DNA from: Castor canadensis
Taxonomy: Eukaryota > Chordata > Mammalia > Rodentia > Castoridae
Direction of reading: 5' to 3'
DNA: 64,000 bases
NCBI RefSeq assembly: GCF_047511655.1
Contig: NC_133386.1
Span: forward strand, 75,958,501-76,022,500
Position numbers and translations under genes: made by a program. The notes beneath the pieces were generated by a model, which saw only the letters and a program-made list of their open reading frames with translations, made no database searches and was not told the origin of the DNA. Positions 1 through 11,569 of the stretch are shown piece by piece (the first letter of the stretch is position 1; each line of letters starts with the position of its first letter).

Positions 1-75
1 CCCCACAGCAAAAAATTTGTACAGGAACCAGAGGGGAATGAAGAAAACAGAAACTCAGATCCAGACTCCAACAAA

Positions 76-1167
76 ATGAAGATAAACTGTGCCAAAGAAC
101 CCAATGAAGCCCACAAGAATAATTTAAAAGAAGACATACTACAGGAACTCAATGAGAATTTTATAGAGACGATACTGGATAGGGTCAACCAAAATGTACA
201 GGAGACACTCAACAAATTCCAAGACAACAAAAATAGAGAATTTGAAAAAGCAAAAGAAGAAATAAAGGAAACCATAGAAGCACTGTATAAACACCAAAGT
301 GAAACAGAGAACACAATGAATAAACGGATAAATGAACTCAGGACAAAAATAGACAACATTAAAGAGGAAAACTGCCAGGATATGGAAAACCTCAGAAAAA
401 AGAATGAAACAGAACTGCAAAACAAAACGGAAGGCCAATCCAGCAGAATAGAACAAACAGAAGACAGAATCTCAGAACTTGAAGATGAAATGGTAATTAA
501 AGGAAAAACCGAAGAACTATTAATTAAACAACTCAAGACCTGTGAAAAGAAAATGCAAGAACTCACTGACTCCATCAAAAGACCAAACTTGAGAATCATG
601 GGCATCGAAAAAGGAGAAAAGGTGCAAGTGAAGGGAATGCGTAATATATTTAACAAAATAATAATGGAAAATTTCCCAAATCTAGAGAAAGATATTCCCA
701 TACAGATGCAAGAGGCCTCCAGGACAACAAACAGACCAAATCAAAATAGAACTAACCCATGACATATCATCATTAAAACAACAAGTTCAGAAACTAAGGA
801 AAGAATATTGAAGGCTGTAAGAGAGAAAAAACAAGTAACATACAAAGGTAAACTCATCAAAATCACAGCAGACTTCTCAACAGAAACATTAAAAGCAAGA
901 AGAGCATGGGGTGAGATCTTCCAGGCACTGAATGAAAATAACTTCAACCCCAGGATACTCTACCCAGCAAAACTATCATTCAAAATAGATGGAGGAATAA
1001 AAGTCTTCCATGATAAGCAGAAACTAAAACAATATGTGACCACAAAGCCACCACTACAAAAGATTCTGCAAGGGATTCTGCACATAGAAAGTGAAACCCA
1101 ACTTAACCATGAAAAGACAGGTGACACCAAACCACAGGAATGGAAAAAGCAAGACAGTAGAGAGTAA
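76..1167 (+). pseudogene. L1 copy A ORF1p (RNA-binding chaperone), broken
   Basis: ORF1p packages L1 RNA into ribonucleoprotein particles in the cytoplasm. The ATG at 76 opens a frame with a lysine/glutamate-rich coiled coil (about residues 50-150, with heptad-like E-x-R-I-x-E-L-E runs). An RRM-like segment follows (R-P-N-L-R-I-M-G-I, about residue 170), then the C-terminal domain with D-F-S-T-E-T-L-K-A-R-R-A-W and Y-P-A-K-L-S-F. The frame is shared from 76 to 1167 but has one internal stop, TGA at 760-762, where the 30.8 kb copy reads CAA. A TAA ends it at 1165-1167, earlier than the ORF1 end at 32060 in the other copy. One stop removes the C-terminal domain, so it is a pseudogene. Confidence 0.9.
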
Positions 1168-1217
1168 CCTCAACTTAGGTACACACAATCAAAACTTCAA
1201 ACAACTAAGACAACTAA

Positions 1218-4129
1218 ATGACAGGAAACATCACATACCTATCAGTACTAACGCTTAATGTGAATGGACTTAATTCACCCATCAAAAGGCACCATATGAT
1301 GAAATGGATTAAAAAGGAAGATCCAACAATTTGTTGCTTACAGGAGACCTATCTCACTGACAGAATTAAGCATAGGCTTAGGATGAAAGGCTGGAAGAAG
1401 ATTTACCAAACCAATGGCCCCCGAAAACAGGCAGGAGTAGCAATACTTATCTCTGACAAAGTAGACTTCAAACCTACATTGATCAAATGAGATAAAGAAG
1501 GACATTCCATACTAAAAAAAGGGGAAATAGACCAAACGGAAATAATAATCATCAATCTGTATGCACCCAATGTCAACGCACCCAATTTCATCAAACATAC
1601 CCTGAAAGACCTAAAAGCATATATAAACACCAACACAGTGGTTGTGGGAGACTTTAATACCCCATTATCAAAATAGATAGGTAATCCAAACAAAAAATCA
1701 ATAAAGAAATCCAAGATCTAAAATATGCAATAGATGAAATGGACCTAATTGATGTCTACAGAACATTTCATCTAACCTCTACACAATTTACATTCTTCTC
1801 AGCAGCGCATGGAACCTTCTCCAAAATAGATCATATCATAGGGCACAAAGCAAGTCTCAGCAAATATAAGAAAATAGAAATTATACTGTGCATACTATCT
1901 GATCACAATGCAGTAAAAGTAGAACTCAACAACAAAAGTAAAGACAAAAAACATGCAAACAGCTGGAAACTAAAGAACTCATTACTTAATGAACAATGGA
2001 TCATCGATGAAATAAAAGAGGAAATTAAAAAGTTCCTGGAAGTCAATGAAAATGAAAACACAACCTAACGGAACCTATGGGACACAGCTAAGGCAGTCCT
2101 GAGAGGAAAGTTTATAGCCATGAGTGCATATATTAAAAAGACTGAAAGATCCCAACTCTATAACCTAATAATACATCTCAAACTCCTAGAAAAACAAGAA
2201 CAAGCAAATCCCAAAACAAATGGGAGAAATAATAAAAATAAGAGCTGAAATCAATGAAATAGAAACCAAAAAAACCATACAAAGAATTAATGAAACAAAA
2301 AGTTGGTTCTTTGAAAAAATAAACAAGATCGATAGATCCCTGGCAAACCTGACTAAAATGAGGAGAGAAAAAACCCAAATTAGTAGAATCAAGAATGCAA
2401 AAGGGGAGATAACAACAAACACCATGGAAGTCCAGGAAATCATCAGAGACTACTTCGAGAACCTATATTCAAATAAATTTGAAAATCTTAAAGAAATGGA
2501 CAGATTTCTAGATACATATGATCATCCAAAACTGAACCAAGAGGAAATTAATCACCTGAATAGACCTATAACACAAAATGAAATTGAAGCAGCAATCAAG
2601 AGTCTCCCCAAAAAGAAAAGTCCAGGACCTGATGGATTCTCTGCTGAATTCTATCAGACCTTTAAAGAAGAACTGATACCAACCCTCCTTAAACTGTTCC
2701 ATGAAATAGAAAGGGAAGGAAAACTGCCAAACACATTTTATGAAGCCAGTATTACACTTATCCCAAAACCAGGCAAAGACACCTCCAAAAAGGAGAACTA
2801 TAGGCCAATCTCCTTAATGAACATTGATGCAAAAATCTTCAACAAAATAATGGCAAATCGAATTCAACACATCAAAAAGATTATTCACCACGACCAAGTA
2901 GGCTTCATCCCAGGGATGCAGGGGTGGCTCAACATACAAAAATCAATAAATGTAATAAACCACATTAACAGAAGCAAAGACAAAAACCACTTGATCATCT
3001 CAATAGATGCAGAAAAAGCCTTTGATAAGATCCAACATCATTTCATGATAAAAGCTCTAAGAAAACTAGGAATAGAAGGAAAGTTCCTCAACATTATAAA
3101 AGCTATAGATGACAAACCTACAGCCAGCATTATACTTAACGGAGAAAAATTAAAACCATTCCCTCTAAAATCAGGAACCAGACAAGGATGCCCACTATCT
3201 CCACTCCTATTCAACATAGTACTGGAATTCCTAGCCAGAGCAATTAGGCAAGAAGAAGGAATAAAAGGAATACAAATAGGTAAAGAAACTGTCAAAATAT
3301 CCCTATTTGCAGACGACATGATCCTATACCTTAAAGACCCAAAAAACTCTACTCAGAAGCTTCTAGACATCATCAATAGCTACAGTAAGGTAGCAGGATA
3401 TAAAATCAACATAGAAAAATCATTAGCATTTCTATACACTAACAATGAGCAAACTGAAAAAGAATGTATGAAAACAATTCCATTTGCAATAGCCTCAAAA
3501 AAAATCAAATACCTAGGTGTAAACCTAACAAAACATGTGAAAGACCTCCAAAAGGAAAACTATACACTTCTGAAGAAAGAGATTGAGGAAGACTATAGAA
3601 AGTGGAGAGATCTCCCATGCTCATGGATTGGTAGAATCAGCATAGTAAAAATGTCAATACTCCCAAAAGTAATCTACATGTTTAATGCAATTCCCATCAA
3701 AATTCCAATGACATTCATTAAAGAGATTGAAAAATCTACTGTTAAATTTATATGGAAACACAAGATGCCACGAATAGCCAAGGCAATACTCAGTCAAAAG
3801 AACAATGCAGGAGGTATCACAATACCTGACTTCAAACTATATTACAAAGCAATAACAATAAAAACAGCATGGTACTGGCACAAAAACAGACATGAAGACC
3901 AGTGGAACAGAATAGAGCACCCAGATATGAAGCCACACAACTATAACCAACTTGTCTTTGACAAAGGAGCTAAAAATATACGATGGAGAAATAGCAGCCT
4001 CTTCAACAAAACCTGCTTGGAAAACAGGTTAGCAGTCTGCAAAAAACTGAAACTAGATCCATGTATATCACTCTATACCAAGATTAACTCAAAATGGATC
4101 AAGGATCTTAATATCAGACCACAAACTCT
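1218..4129 (+). pseudogene. L1 copy A ORF2p (endonuclease/reverse transcriptase), broken
   Basis: ORF2p nicks target DNA and primes reverse transcription there. From ATG 1218 the AP-type endonuclease start is seen (L-N-V-N-G-L-N, then C-L-Q-E-T). Breaks, judged against the 29458 copy: TGA about 1488-1490 (CAA there); a 1-nt deletion near 1667; TAA at 2066-2068 after S-D-H-N-A-V; and a 5-nt deletion near 2222 that restores the frame. From 2220 the reverse transcriptase is open without interruption: [27 protein letters not shown], and F-A-D-D at 3306-3317. The frame then runs into the antisense L1 at 4130 and ends at 4307, giving a 695-codon chimaeric frame that is not a gene. Confidence 0.92.
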
Positions 4130-5820
4130 TTTTTTTTCCTTTTTCTTTTATTATTCATATGTGCATTCAAGGCTTGGTTCATTTCTCCCCCCTGCCCGCA
4201 CTCCCTCCCTTACCACCCACTCCGACCCTCCCTCTCCCCCCCAATACCCAGCAGAAACTATTTTGCCCTTATTTCTAATTTTGTTGTACAGAGAGTATAA
4301 GCAATAATAGGAAGGAACAAGGGGTTTTGCTGGTTGAGATAAGGATAGCTATACAGGGCATTGACTCACATTGATTTCCTGTGCGTGGGTGTTACCTTCT
4401 AGGTTAATTCTTCTTGAACTAACCTTTTCTCTAGTACCTGTTCCCCTTTTCCTATTGGCCTCAGTTGCTTTTAAGGTATCTGCTTTAGTTTCTCTGCATT
4501 GAGGGCAACAAATCCTAGCTAATTTTTTAGGTGTCTTACCTATCCTCACCCCACCCTTGTGTGCTCTCGCTTTTATCATGTGCTTATAGTCCAATCCCCT
4601 TGTTGTGTTTGCCCTTGATCTAATGTCCACATATGAGGGAGAACATACGATTTTTGGTTTTTTGAGCCAGGCTAACCTCACTCAGAATGATGTTCTCCAA
4701 TTCCATCCATTTACCAGCGAATGATAACATTTCGTTCTTCTTCATGGCTGCATAAAATTCCATTGTGTATAGGTACAACATTTTCTTAATCCATTCGTCA
4801 GTGCTGGGGTATCTTGGCTGTTTCCATAACTTGGCTATTGTGAATAGTGCCGCAATAAACATGGATGTGCAGGTGCCTCTGGAGTAACAGTCTTTTGGGT
4901 ATATCCCCAAGAGTGGTATTGCTGGATCAAATGGTAGATCGATGTCCAGCTTTTTAAGTAGCCTCCAAATTTTTTTCCAGAGTGGTTGTACTAGTCTACA
5001 TTCCCACCAACAGTGTAAGAGGGTTCCTTTTTCCCCGCATCCTCGCCAACACCTGTTGTTGGTGGTGTTGCTGATGATGGCTATTCTAACAGGGGTGAGG
5101 TGGAATCTTAGCGTGGTTTTAATTTGCATTTCCTTTATTGCTAGAGATGGTGAGCATTTTTTCATGTGTTTTCTGGCCATTTGAATTTCTTCTTTTGAGA
5201 AAGTTCTGTGTAGTTCACGTGCCCATTTCTTTATTGGTTCATTAGTTTTGGGAGAATTTAGTTTTTTAAGTTCCCTATATATTCTGGTTATCAGTCCTTT
5301 GTCTGATGTATAGTTGGCAAATATTTTCTCCCACTCTGTGGGTGTTCACTTCAGTTTAGAGACCGTTTCTTTTGATGAACAGAAGCTTTTTAGCTTTATG
5401 AGGTCCCATTTATCTATGCTATCTCTTAGTTGCTGTGCTGCTGGGGTTTTGTTGAGAAAGTTCTTACCTATACCTACTAACTCCAGAGTATTTCCTACTC
5501 TTTCTTGTATCAACTTAAGAGTTTGGGGACTGATATGAAGATCCTTGATCCATTTTGAGTTAATCTTGGTATAGGGTGATATACATGGATCTAGTTTCAG
5601 TTTTTTGCAGACTGCTAACCAGTTTTCCCAACAGTTTTTGTTGGAAAGGCTGCTATTTCTCCATCGTATATTTTTAGCTCCTTTGTCAAAGACAAGTTGG
5701 TTATAGTTGTGTGGCTTCATATCTGGGTCCTCTATTCTGTTCCACTGGTCTTCATGTCTGTTTTTGTGCCAGTACCATGCTGTTTTTATTGTTATTGCTT
5801 TGTAATATAGTTTGAAGTCA
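4130..5820 (-). mobile_element. L1 LINE copy B, 5'-truncated, opposite strand
   Basis: Minus-strand L1 3' part: the poly(A) tail appears as T-rich sequence at 4130-4152, then the 3'UTR with its C-rich (G-rich on the L1 strand) tract at 4185-4245, then the ORF2 C-terminus. The 5' truncation is at 5820, at the point equivalent to 3829 of copy A. The heptamer CACAAAC occurs at both edges (4120-4126 and 5819-5825), which may be a short target-site duplication or a microhomology junction. Confidence 0.93.
4620..5820 (-). pseudogene. L1 copy B ORF2p C-terminal fragment
   Basis: Reading leftwards from 5820 this is the ORF2 tail after the reverse transcriptase (W-Y-W-H-K-N, then S-K-W-I-K-D-L). It includes the cysteine-rich motif C-W-R-G-C-G-E-K with a downstream H-C-W-W-E-C, and ends at a TAA at 4620. 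The end [17 protein letters not shown] is the usual L1 C-terminus. One in-frame TGA at 5346-5348 interrupts it (AGA in the 29458 copy). Fragment only, no start. Confidence 0.88.
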
Positions 5821-5825
5821 CAAAC

Positions 5826-7368
5826 CTGTACCATTTTAATATGTGACCTACATGTTCCTCCTCCTCTCTCTTTCTCTTGCTCTTTCTCTCTCTCTTTCTC
5901 CCTCCACCCACACATGCACACACATGCATGCACAAAGTCAATAATAATGTGGTAATGCCAGAAATCTGTAATAAGTTTGTTTAGTCTGTAAAACACTACA
6001 GAAGGTAGTGTTCACTACTAATAACCCAGATTCTCTATTCAGGAGCTGCTTTTCATTTGCAGGTCATCTCTGTTCAAGGAATGTCTCCAATAAGGAAACA
6101 TGCTCCTCACTCTGTTGTGCTGATTCTGAACTTCTTGGAAGCAGAGAGATTCTTTTAATGATGAGACCCAGACTCTTAATCAAACAAGTCTATGAACCTC
6201 TGAATGTGAGTATGAATGTTCACTTTTCTGGTGAGTCTGTAATTTTTATCATATTCTCAAAGATTTTAATTCAAAACACTAAGCAGTCTGGAACCACTCT
6301 ACAAACTTTATAACTATTTGCTGAAGAGACTAATTAATTTATTTGCTTTATCAGTGCTCTCTAGCCCAGAACCAAAAGAAACCCACCTATAGGTGAACAA
6401 GCTAGAGTTACTGTTGCAGAGAGAGAGAGAGTATACACTATGGGGAACTGTGAAATGTCTCAGCATTAAGATGGTAGAAAGAACAAATTACATGATTGTG
6501 GCTTTGATGGGGTGATGGGGAGAGTCTATGTATTTCAGTCTTAGTCTATGGAAGAGGAGATTAGCACAGAGAAAAGCTGCAACTGATAAAGAAATTGCAT
6601 TTCATTTTGGTTCAGGAGGGGTGTTCTGTGTGTATTTGTGGGTGGCACAGTGCCCTTGTTTGTGTTTGTGTTTAGATAACATTACAAATTAGTATGCTTC
6701 ATCTCGCTTTATCATGGCCTCAATGTAACCTTATCCGAGATTGGTGTTCTGAGATATTCTTATGGCTAATATGAGAATAACATGACCTACCTACCTACAT
6801 ATGAGCACCAGAACAGCTTCTGAAATGAAGGGACTGGTTTTTTTTCCTTCTTAGTTCCTAATAATGGAAAGATTTTCTTTGAGGTAATGTGACTCAGTAA
6901 GATGTTGTTAATGCTTACAAATTTACTGTGTTAAACATTGCTGTATGAATCTAAAGTAGAGAACAATATCTACGATAAAAGACATCACAATTTATTTACA
7001 TATTCTGAATTTATAACCACTCAATAGCATTCCTTATTCAATATTTCTTCCTGTACATTTCAGTTTTCTGTGGAAAGTACACCAAGAATTGTTTTCACTT
7101 AAAGCTAGGCATTTTGTGGGTATATGATTTTTTTTTAATGTTTAAAGCCAAAATAAGCATCTAAATTACACATACCTTAAAATCATCCTCATCTGAGAAG
7201 CACTTAAGTTAAGATACTTGGTAACAGAATTATGGCAGCTGGTTAAGTGGTCTGGGTAAGGCTGGTGTCTCCAAACCTGATGCTAGAGCCTGAAGGGAAG
7301 AAGAATATGTAGTGGGAATGAATAAGAACAAACTGGAACTCACAAGAGTGAGCCTCTAGAAAGGAGAC
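5826..7368. other. Unique intergenic sequence, no gene seen
   Basis: About 1.5 kb without a convincing gene or young repeat. A pyrimidine-rich CT stretch lies at about 5862-5910, followed by a short CA/TG-rich part to 5934. A 101-codon open frame at 6008-6313 has no motif I recognise and no sign of coding composition. Confidence 0.6.
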
Positions 7369-7403
7369 TCATTCTGGAGAACTCTCCAGAAAAACAGACT
7401 GAA

Positions 7404-7404
<1 letters not shown>

Positions 7405-7451
<47 letters not shown>
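7405..7451. repeat. (TG)n microsatellite
   Basis: Uninterrupted TG dinucleotides for about 47 bp. Confidence 0.97.
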
Positions 7452-7453
<2 letters not shown>

Positions 7454-7480
7454 GTGTTGGTTTTGTTTATGTTTTGGTGA

Positions 7481-7707
7481 GTTTTTTTTCCTAAACTGGA
7501 AATTGAACTGAGTGCTTTATGCTTGTTAGGCATGCACTCTACCACTTGATTCACACCTCAGCTCTTTTGCTTGAGTTTGTCATTGTTTGTTTGTTTGTTT
7601 GTTTTTCAGATAGGGTCTCTTGCTTTCACACAGGCTGGTCTCAAACCACCTCCTATCATCACCTACCAAGGAGCTGGGATTCTAGTCATGCACCACATTT
7701 GACTCCA
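7481..7707 (-). mobile_element. Composite SINE (7SL/B1 + tRNA/ID-like), minus
   Basis: On the + strand the tRNA-like half comes first (T-rich tail, then the complement of the A-box/B-box arm, 7481-7557), followed by a GTTT-rich linker and the complement of a B1-like monomer ending in GCTGGGATTCTAG (7590-7707). Confidence 0.8.
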
Positions 7708-8040
7708 TGACTCTTTGTGCTCTCTCTGGTATTGGTGGCATGGGTGTCCTACAGGGGTTAGGATTCTTGGTCACAGAAATCAGAGGAACTGAAAGAAGCT
7801 AGGGGAAGGTAAAACAGTTGCAGGCTAAGTTAATGCCTCACATCAACCATATGAATTAACAGCGAGTAAGCAGTAATATGTGTGAGCTACAAAACGTTTA
7901 CTGTTTCACTTCTACCCTACCAATCTCACACAAAAGTCTCATCTGTGGATTGCTCTAACCAGAAATAGACAGGAAAAGAAATTCTGGGAAATGCAGTTCA
8001 GCCAAGGCAACACATTATAAAACTACATAGATTGCTTTGG
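7708..8040. other. Unique sequence, nothing seen
   Basis: About 330 bp between a SINE and an old L1 3' end; no gene, RNA or repeat recognised. Confidence 0.5.
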
Positions 8041-8215
8041 TCTCACTTTAATGTTATGAAATGAGAGTATACAAAACTGGTCAGGAAGGAGGGGGAATAA
8101 AGGAGAATGATAGAGGGGGAGTGAATTCAACTATGATATAGTGTAAGAACTTTGGTAAATGTCACAATGTGCCCCCACTACAACAATAATTTTAAAAAAA
8201 TTTTAAATATGCATC
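8041..8215 (+). mobile_element. Old L1 3'UTR fragment
   Basis: Purine-rich 3'UTR with GGAGGGGGAATAAAGG-like text followed by GTCACAATGTGCCCCC and an A-rich tail. It resembles the 3' end at 13268-13545 but is more decayed. Confidence 0.6.
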
Positions 8216-8491
8216 ATTATCATAGTTTTACTTTCTAAAGATATGCTGATATTTCTAACTCCCTTTCTTCTTCCACTAAAAATTTCATGTTTTCTAAAAC
8301 AAAAAAGAAAAAAACTAATCAGGAAAGCTCATCATAGATTTTATTTTTTAATTTTCAAGTGCTCTACAAGTAAATATATAGAAACATTCTCATTTTCCAC
8401 GCATATTAATTCTATTTAATTTATAATTAAATTCTGCTTTATGTTGCCTGTACTGTGGCCATATATAAATCAGACTTTTAAAATTAATTGA

Positions 8492-8573
8492 GGGCTGCAT
8501 GGCTCAAGCAGTAGAGCACCTGCCTAGCAAGTACATAGTCCTGAGTTCAAAACCCCAGTACCTACCAAGAAAC
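8492..8573 (+). mobile_element. tRNA/ID-like SINE
   Basis: Shows the core shared by this window's small SINEs: GGCT..ATGGCTCAAG (A-box side), TAGAGCACCTGCCTAGCAAG, and GAGTTCAAA..CCCAGTACC (B-box side), then an A-rich end. Confidence 0.85.
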
Positions 8574-8674
8574 AATTGAAAACTCTGATGTAATATCTCT
8601 GTAATATTAACAATTTATAATTACAGAGGCTTTATGTTAATGACTAGGTGGACTAATATCAAAACATAATTCCA

Positions 8675-8839
8675 GGGCCAGACACTGACTCAAGCCTATA
8701 TCCTAGCTCTTGGGAGATAAACATCAGGAAAAATAAGTAAAGCAAAAGGGCCTGGGGATAGATATGATTGACGTGGTAGAATGTTTGCCCAAGAAGCACA
8801 AAGTCCTAAGTTCAAACTCTAATACTAACAAAAAATAAT
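8675..8839 (+). mobile_element. Composite SINE (B1-like + ID-like), decayed
   Basis: B1-like head (GACTCAAGCCTATATCCTAG) followed by the tRNA-like half ending GTTCAAACTCTAATACTAAC. Diverged. Confidence 0.65.
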
Positions 8840-8859
8840 AACTGCCACAAAGAACCAAG

Positions 8860-9450
8860 GGTACCCATAGGTCAGTCCTGATTTGTAGCCACTACAAATA
8901 GTCAGGCCTAGAAACCACAATCTCAGGTCACTACAGACCCTCAAAGTTATCTCTCTAAGATGTAACTCTTCCCCCAACACCAGGCCCCAAGCTGGGTCAT
9001 CATTCCATCATGAGTACACCCAGAACACCACTGCTCACAAGAAAGGGCATTGATGCTTTTGCAACATTTCTTGAGTCCCACAGTAAGAAAATACCAGACT
9101 TTCTCCTGGAATACATAAACCAAGGTTTGACCTTTACATTGGTGAGAGAACCTTTTTAAGATATGAGCACTTTTGCTAAGCTTTCCTAACCTGTCAGCCA
9201 TCTTCCTTTCTTCTAATCAACTATTTTGTGGGGTCTCAGTCATACTTTATATAATCTGACTTCCACTGTAATCCTCTCACTTGATTTGCCCAAATGTATG
9301 TCTTAACCATTATTGAATGGTAGGATTCATATCTTCTCCCCAAAAGGAACAGAGCCCCTGTATAAATCAGTTTAAGTAAACGGTTTGGGGTTGAAGAGGA
9401 CTGTTCCATAACTCCACCAACCAGAATCTATTTGGACCCCAGATAACAGA
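8860..9450 (+). mobile_element. Possible solitary LTR, family not identified
   Basis: About 590 bp of unique-looking sequence with an LTR-like layout: a central CCTTTTT/TTATATAATC part, a possible TATA-like TGTATAAATC at about 9359-9368, and an end resembling GGACCCCAGATAACA at 9434-9448. I see no target-site duplication and no internal retroviral sequence. Ordinary intergenic DNA is an equal possibility. Confidence 0.25.
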
Positions 9451-9588
9451 CAAAGCTCGTTATATTTCTTTTGGTTTCTAATCCTCTTCGTCAACCATTA
9501 CTAATAACAGAGCTGCATATAGTGAATCTATATTTTTGTTAAGAAATCATTTAAGAGTAAAGTAGATTCCCTTGATGAGACACCATTT

Positions 9589-9750
9589 CCTGCCACTTTT
9601 CCCTGTATGTGAGCTTCCTGTCCCTCTTAATCTATAAAATGGAGGTAAAAATAAATATCTCATATGTTTGTGGTGAGGATTAAACAAGTTAATGTACTCA
9701 AATTAAATAGAGAAATAATTGGTATGGAATAAGTGCTAAATAAATGTTAC
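9589..9750 (+). mobile_element. MIR SINE, 3' half
   Basis: Matches the remembered MIR 3' layout: a TATAAAATGGAGGTAAAA segment, then GTGAGGATTAAACAAG, then AAGTGCTAAATAAATGTTA. Confidence 0.75.
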
Positions 9751-9769
9751 ATGAAATTAATATTATAGA

Positions 9770-9853
9770 AAGACAAGGAGGAAGGAAGAAAGGGAGGAAA
9801 GGAGGAAAAAAGGAAGGAAGGAAGGAAGGAAGGAAGAAAGGAAGGAAGGAAAG
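9770..9853. repeat. (GGAA)n purine repeat
   Basis: Imperfect to perfect GGAA/GAAA tetranucleotides, cleanest at 9811-9835. Confidence 0.95.
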
Positions 9854-9984
9854 GCTAATATCATAGACTGATAGATACTTGATATTATGATGACCCTAGT
9901 TCCTATAAAATCCTTAAACATTCTTAAATTATCAAAGATTAATATTTAAATTTAAATTTTTTAAATAAAAATAAAATTCATTAC

Positions 9985-10400
9985 TGAGTTTATTGTAACA
10001 TTGTTTGAACAGCAAAGAATTGGAAACCTAAAGTCTATTGACAGAGACAGAATAAACAACTTATGGTACATAGATACCATGAAATATTGTGCATCCGTTA
10101 AATTCAAATGAGAAAGCACTTTATGTGCTGATCATGGCAAGAATGCCAAGATGTACTGTTAACTGAAAAAATAAGAGCACATATAGAATAAGAGTGTCTA
10201 TGGAATACTGTTGTTTGCATAACAAAGAGAAAAAATGTATCTATGTTCTTACTTTTATTTGTGTATATAATAGTTCAGGAAGCAACTTTATATAGATAAA
10301 TTGGAAGAGGACTAAAGGGATGAGGGAAGACATTTTTAGAGTCCATTCTTTTAACAGCTTTTGAATTTTTCTCTACTTCAATGTATCATCTATTTTTAAG
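9985..10400 (+). mobile_element. Ancient L1 (L1M-type) 3' fragment
   Basis: Shows the decayed ORF2 C-terminus/3' text of old mammalian L1s: GCAAAGAATTGGAAACC, ATGGTACATAGATACCATG, GAAATATTGTGCATCC. Strongly diverged. Confidence 0.6.
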
Positions 10401-10698
10401 ATAAATAAAATGGATATTTTAAATAAATATTTAAATAGTAAAATAAGATAGATGAGTTACATATTCTAGTCTATACTTGGGAAAGTTATAAGGAGAACAG
10501 GAAACTAACACCCAAGTGATCAGATATCAGGCACCATAAGACAAGCAAAGCCTATCCAGTCTTTCTATAGTAAAGGTGAAAAAAAATGGCAACTGGATCT
10601 CTCTGTGAGGAGAGCCTGGGAAAAAAAATAAAGGTCCTACAAAGATAATAAACCCACCAACATTCTGGCCGTTTTTCAAGAAACAGAGACAAAGTGTT

Positions 10699-11012
10699 CT
10701 TTTTTCTTTTTGGGGTTGAACTCAGGGCTGTGCACCTGCTACGCAAGTGATCTACAACTGAGCCCCTCCCCTAGCCCTTTTTGCTTTACTTATTTTTCAG
10801 ATAGAGTCTCCTGCTTTTTGTCCAGGTCTGGCCTCAATCCTTGACCCTCCTACTAAGCCTCCCTCATAGCTGGGATTACAGTAGTATACCACTCTTTATT
10901 GAGATAGGGTTTTACTAATCATTTGCCAGGGCTGGCCTCAAACCATGATCCTCCTGATCTCCACCTCCTAAGTAGGTAGGATTACAGGTGTTTGCCACCA
11001 CACATGGCCCCA
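10699..11012 (-). mobile_element. Trimeric SINE: two B1-like units + one ID-like unit
   Basis: On the + strand: the complement of the tRNA-like unit (10699-10785), a first 7SL-like unit ending CTGGGATTACAGTAGTATACC (10786-10892), then a second ending AGGATTACAGGTGTTTGCCACC (10893-11012). The same three-part order recurs at 43524-43850. Confidence 0.75.
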
Positions 11013-11029
11013 GAGAAGGTTCTGTTTTG

Positions 11030-11118
11030 TTTTTTTTTTTTATGGTACTAGAGTTTGAACTCAGGACCCTGTGCTTGCTAGACAGACACCTTACCACTTG
11101 AGCTACAATCCCAGTTCA
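11030..11118 (-). mobile_element. tRNA/ID-like SINE, minus
   Basis: T-rich tail at 11030-11041, then the complement of the tRNA-like core (GAACTCAGGACCCTGTGCTTGC) to 11118. Confidence 0.85.
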
Positions 11119-11314
11119 GAAAGGGTTCTTGATACATGGGTTTCCTTCAGAAGCTCAAAGAAAGCTCAGATTCTTGACCTGTCCTTTGGGCATTCTATGT
11201 CATACCACACCCCAGCACTGACCTTGGCCAGAGAACATGGTCTCATAAAAAGTAGTTCCCATACCATCTGGTCCACTCCATATTGTCAACCTTAAATTCA
11301 ACATTTTAGTCTCT

Positions 11315-11405
11315 TTTTGCTAGGAGCATGGTTCAAGTGGTAGAGCACCTGCCTAGCAAGCACGAGGCCCTGAGTTTGAACCCCAGTACCTCAAACAGAA
11401 AGAAA
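11315..11405 (+). mobile_element. tRNA/ID-like SINE
   Basis: Near-consensus core: GTTCAAGTGGTAGAGCACC, CCTAGCAAGCACGAGGCCC, GAACCCCAGTACC, then an A-rich tail. Confidence 0.9.
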
Positions 11406-11569
11406 AGAAAGAGGAATAAACTACTAATTCTTAATCCTGTCTACCTGTGGATACTTCTGTGTTTACATGGTCCTATCTTTATCCAGCTATGTAGCAGCAG
11501 CCTTGTCTTCTGTTTTTCACAATCTCTTGTACTCCTCAATCCCCTTCAAAGTGGGTGAACTTAATGACT

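Larger units (their letters stand above)
1..4129 (+). mobile_element. L1 LINE copy A, 3' part missing
   Basis: Young-looking L1 that enters the window inside its 5'UTR and runs through ORF1 and most of ORF2. It is very similar along its length to the full-length copy at 29458-36378; position 1 corresponds to about 30802 there. It stops abruptly near 4126-4129, in the middle of the ORF2 C-terminal region, and a minus-strand L1 3' end begins at 4130. L1s normally lose 5' rather than 3' sequence, so the missing 3' end points to rearrangement or a later insertion with deletion. Autonomous non-LTR retrotransposon; this copy is dead. Confidence 0.95.

Noticed and set aside
139-456. Antisense frames within L1 ORF1 and ORF2 (also 1403-1714, 30906-31257, 32875-33258, 35328-35744)
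   Set aside because: Mirror frames of A-rich L1 coding sequence, rich in F/L/S; shadows of the sense frame.
2220-4307. 695-codon frame as an intact protein gene
   Set aside because: It is the L1 reverse transcriptase run on into an antisense L1; the last 60 codons are translated 3'UTR and the N-terminal endonuclease is broken.
4130-5820. Twin-priming inversion explaining the L1-A/L1-B pair
   Set aside because: Twin priming places the inverted piece on the 5' side of the tailed piece; here the opposite-strand L1 lies beyond the poly(A) end, so the order does not fit.
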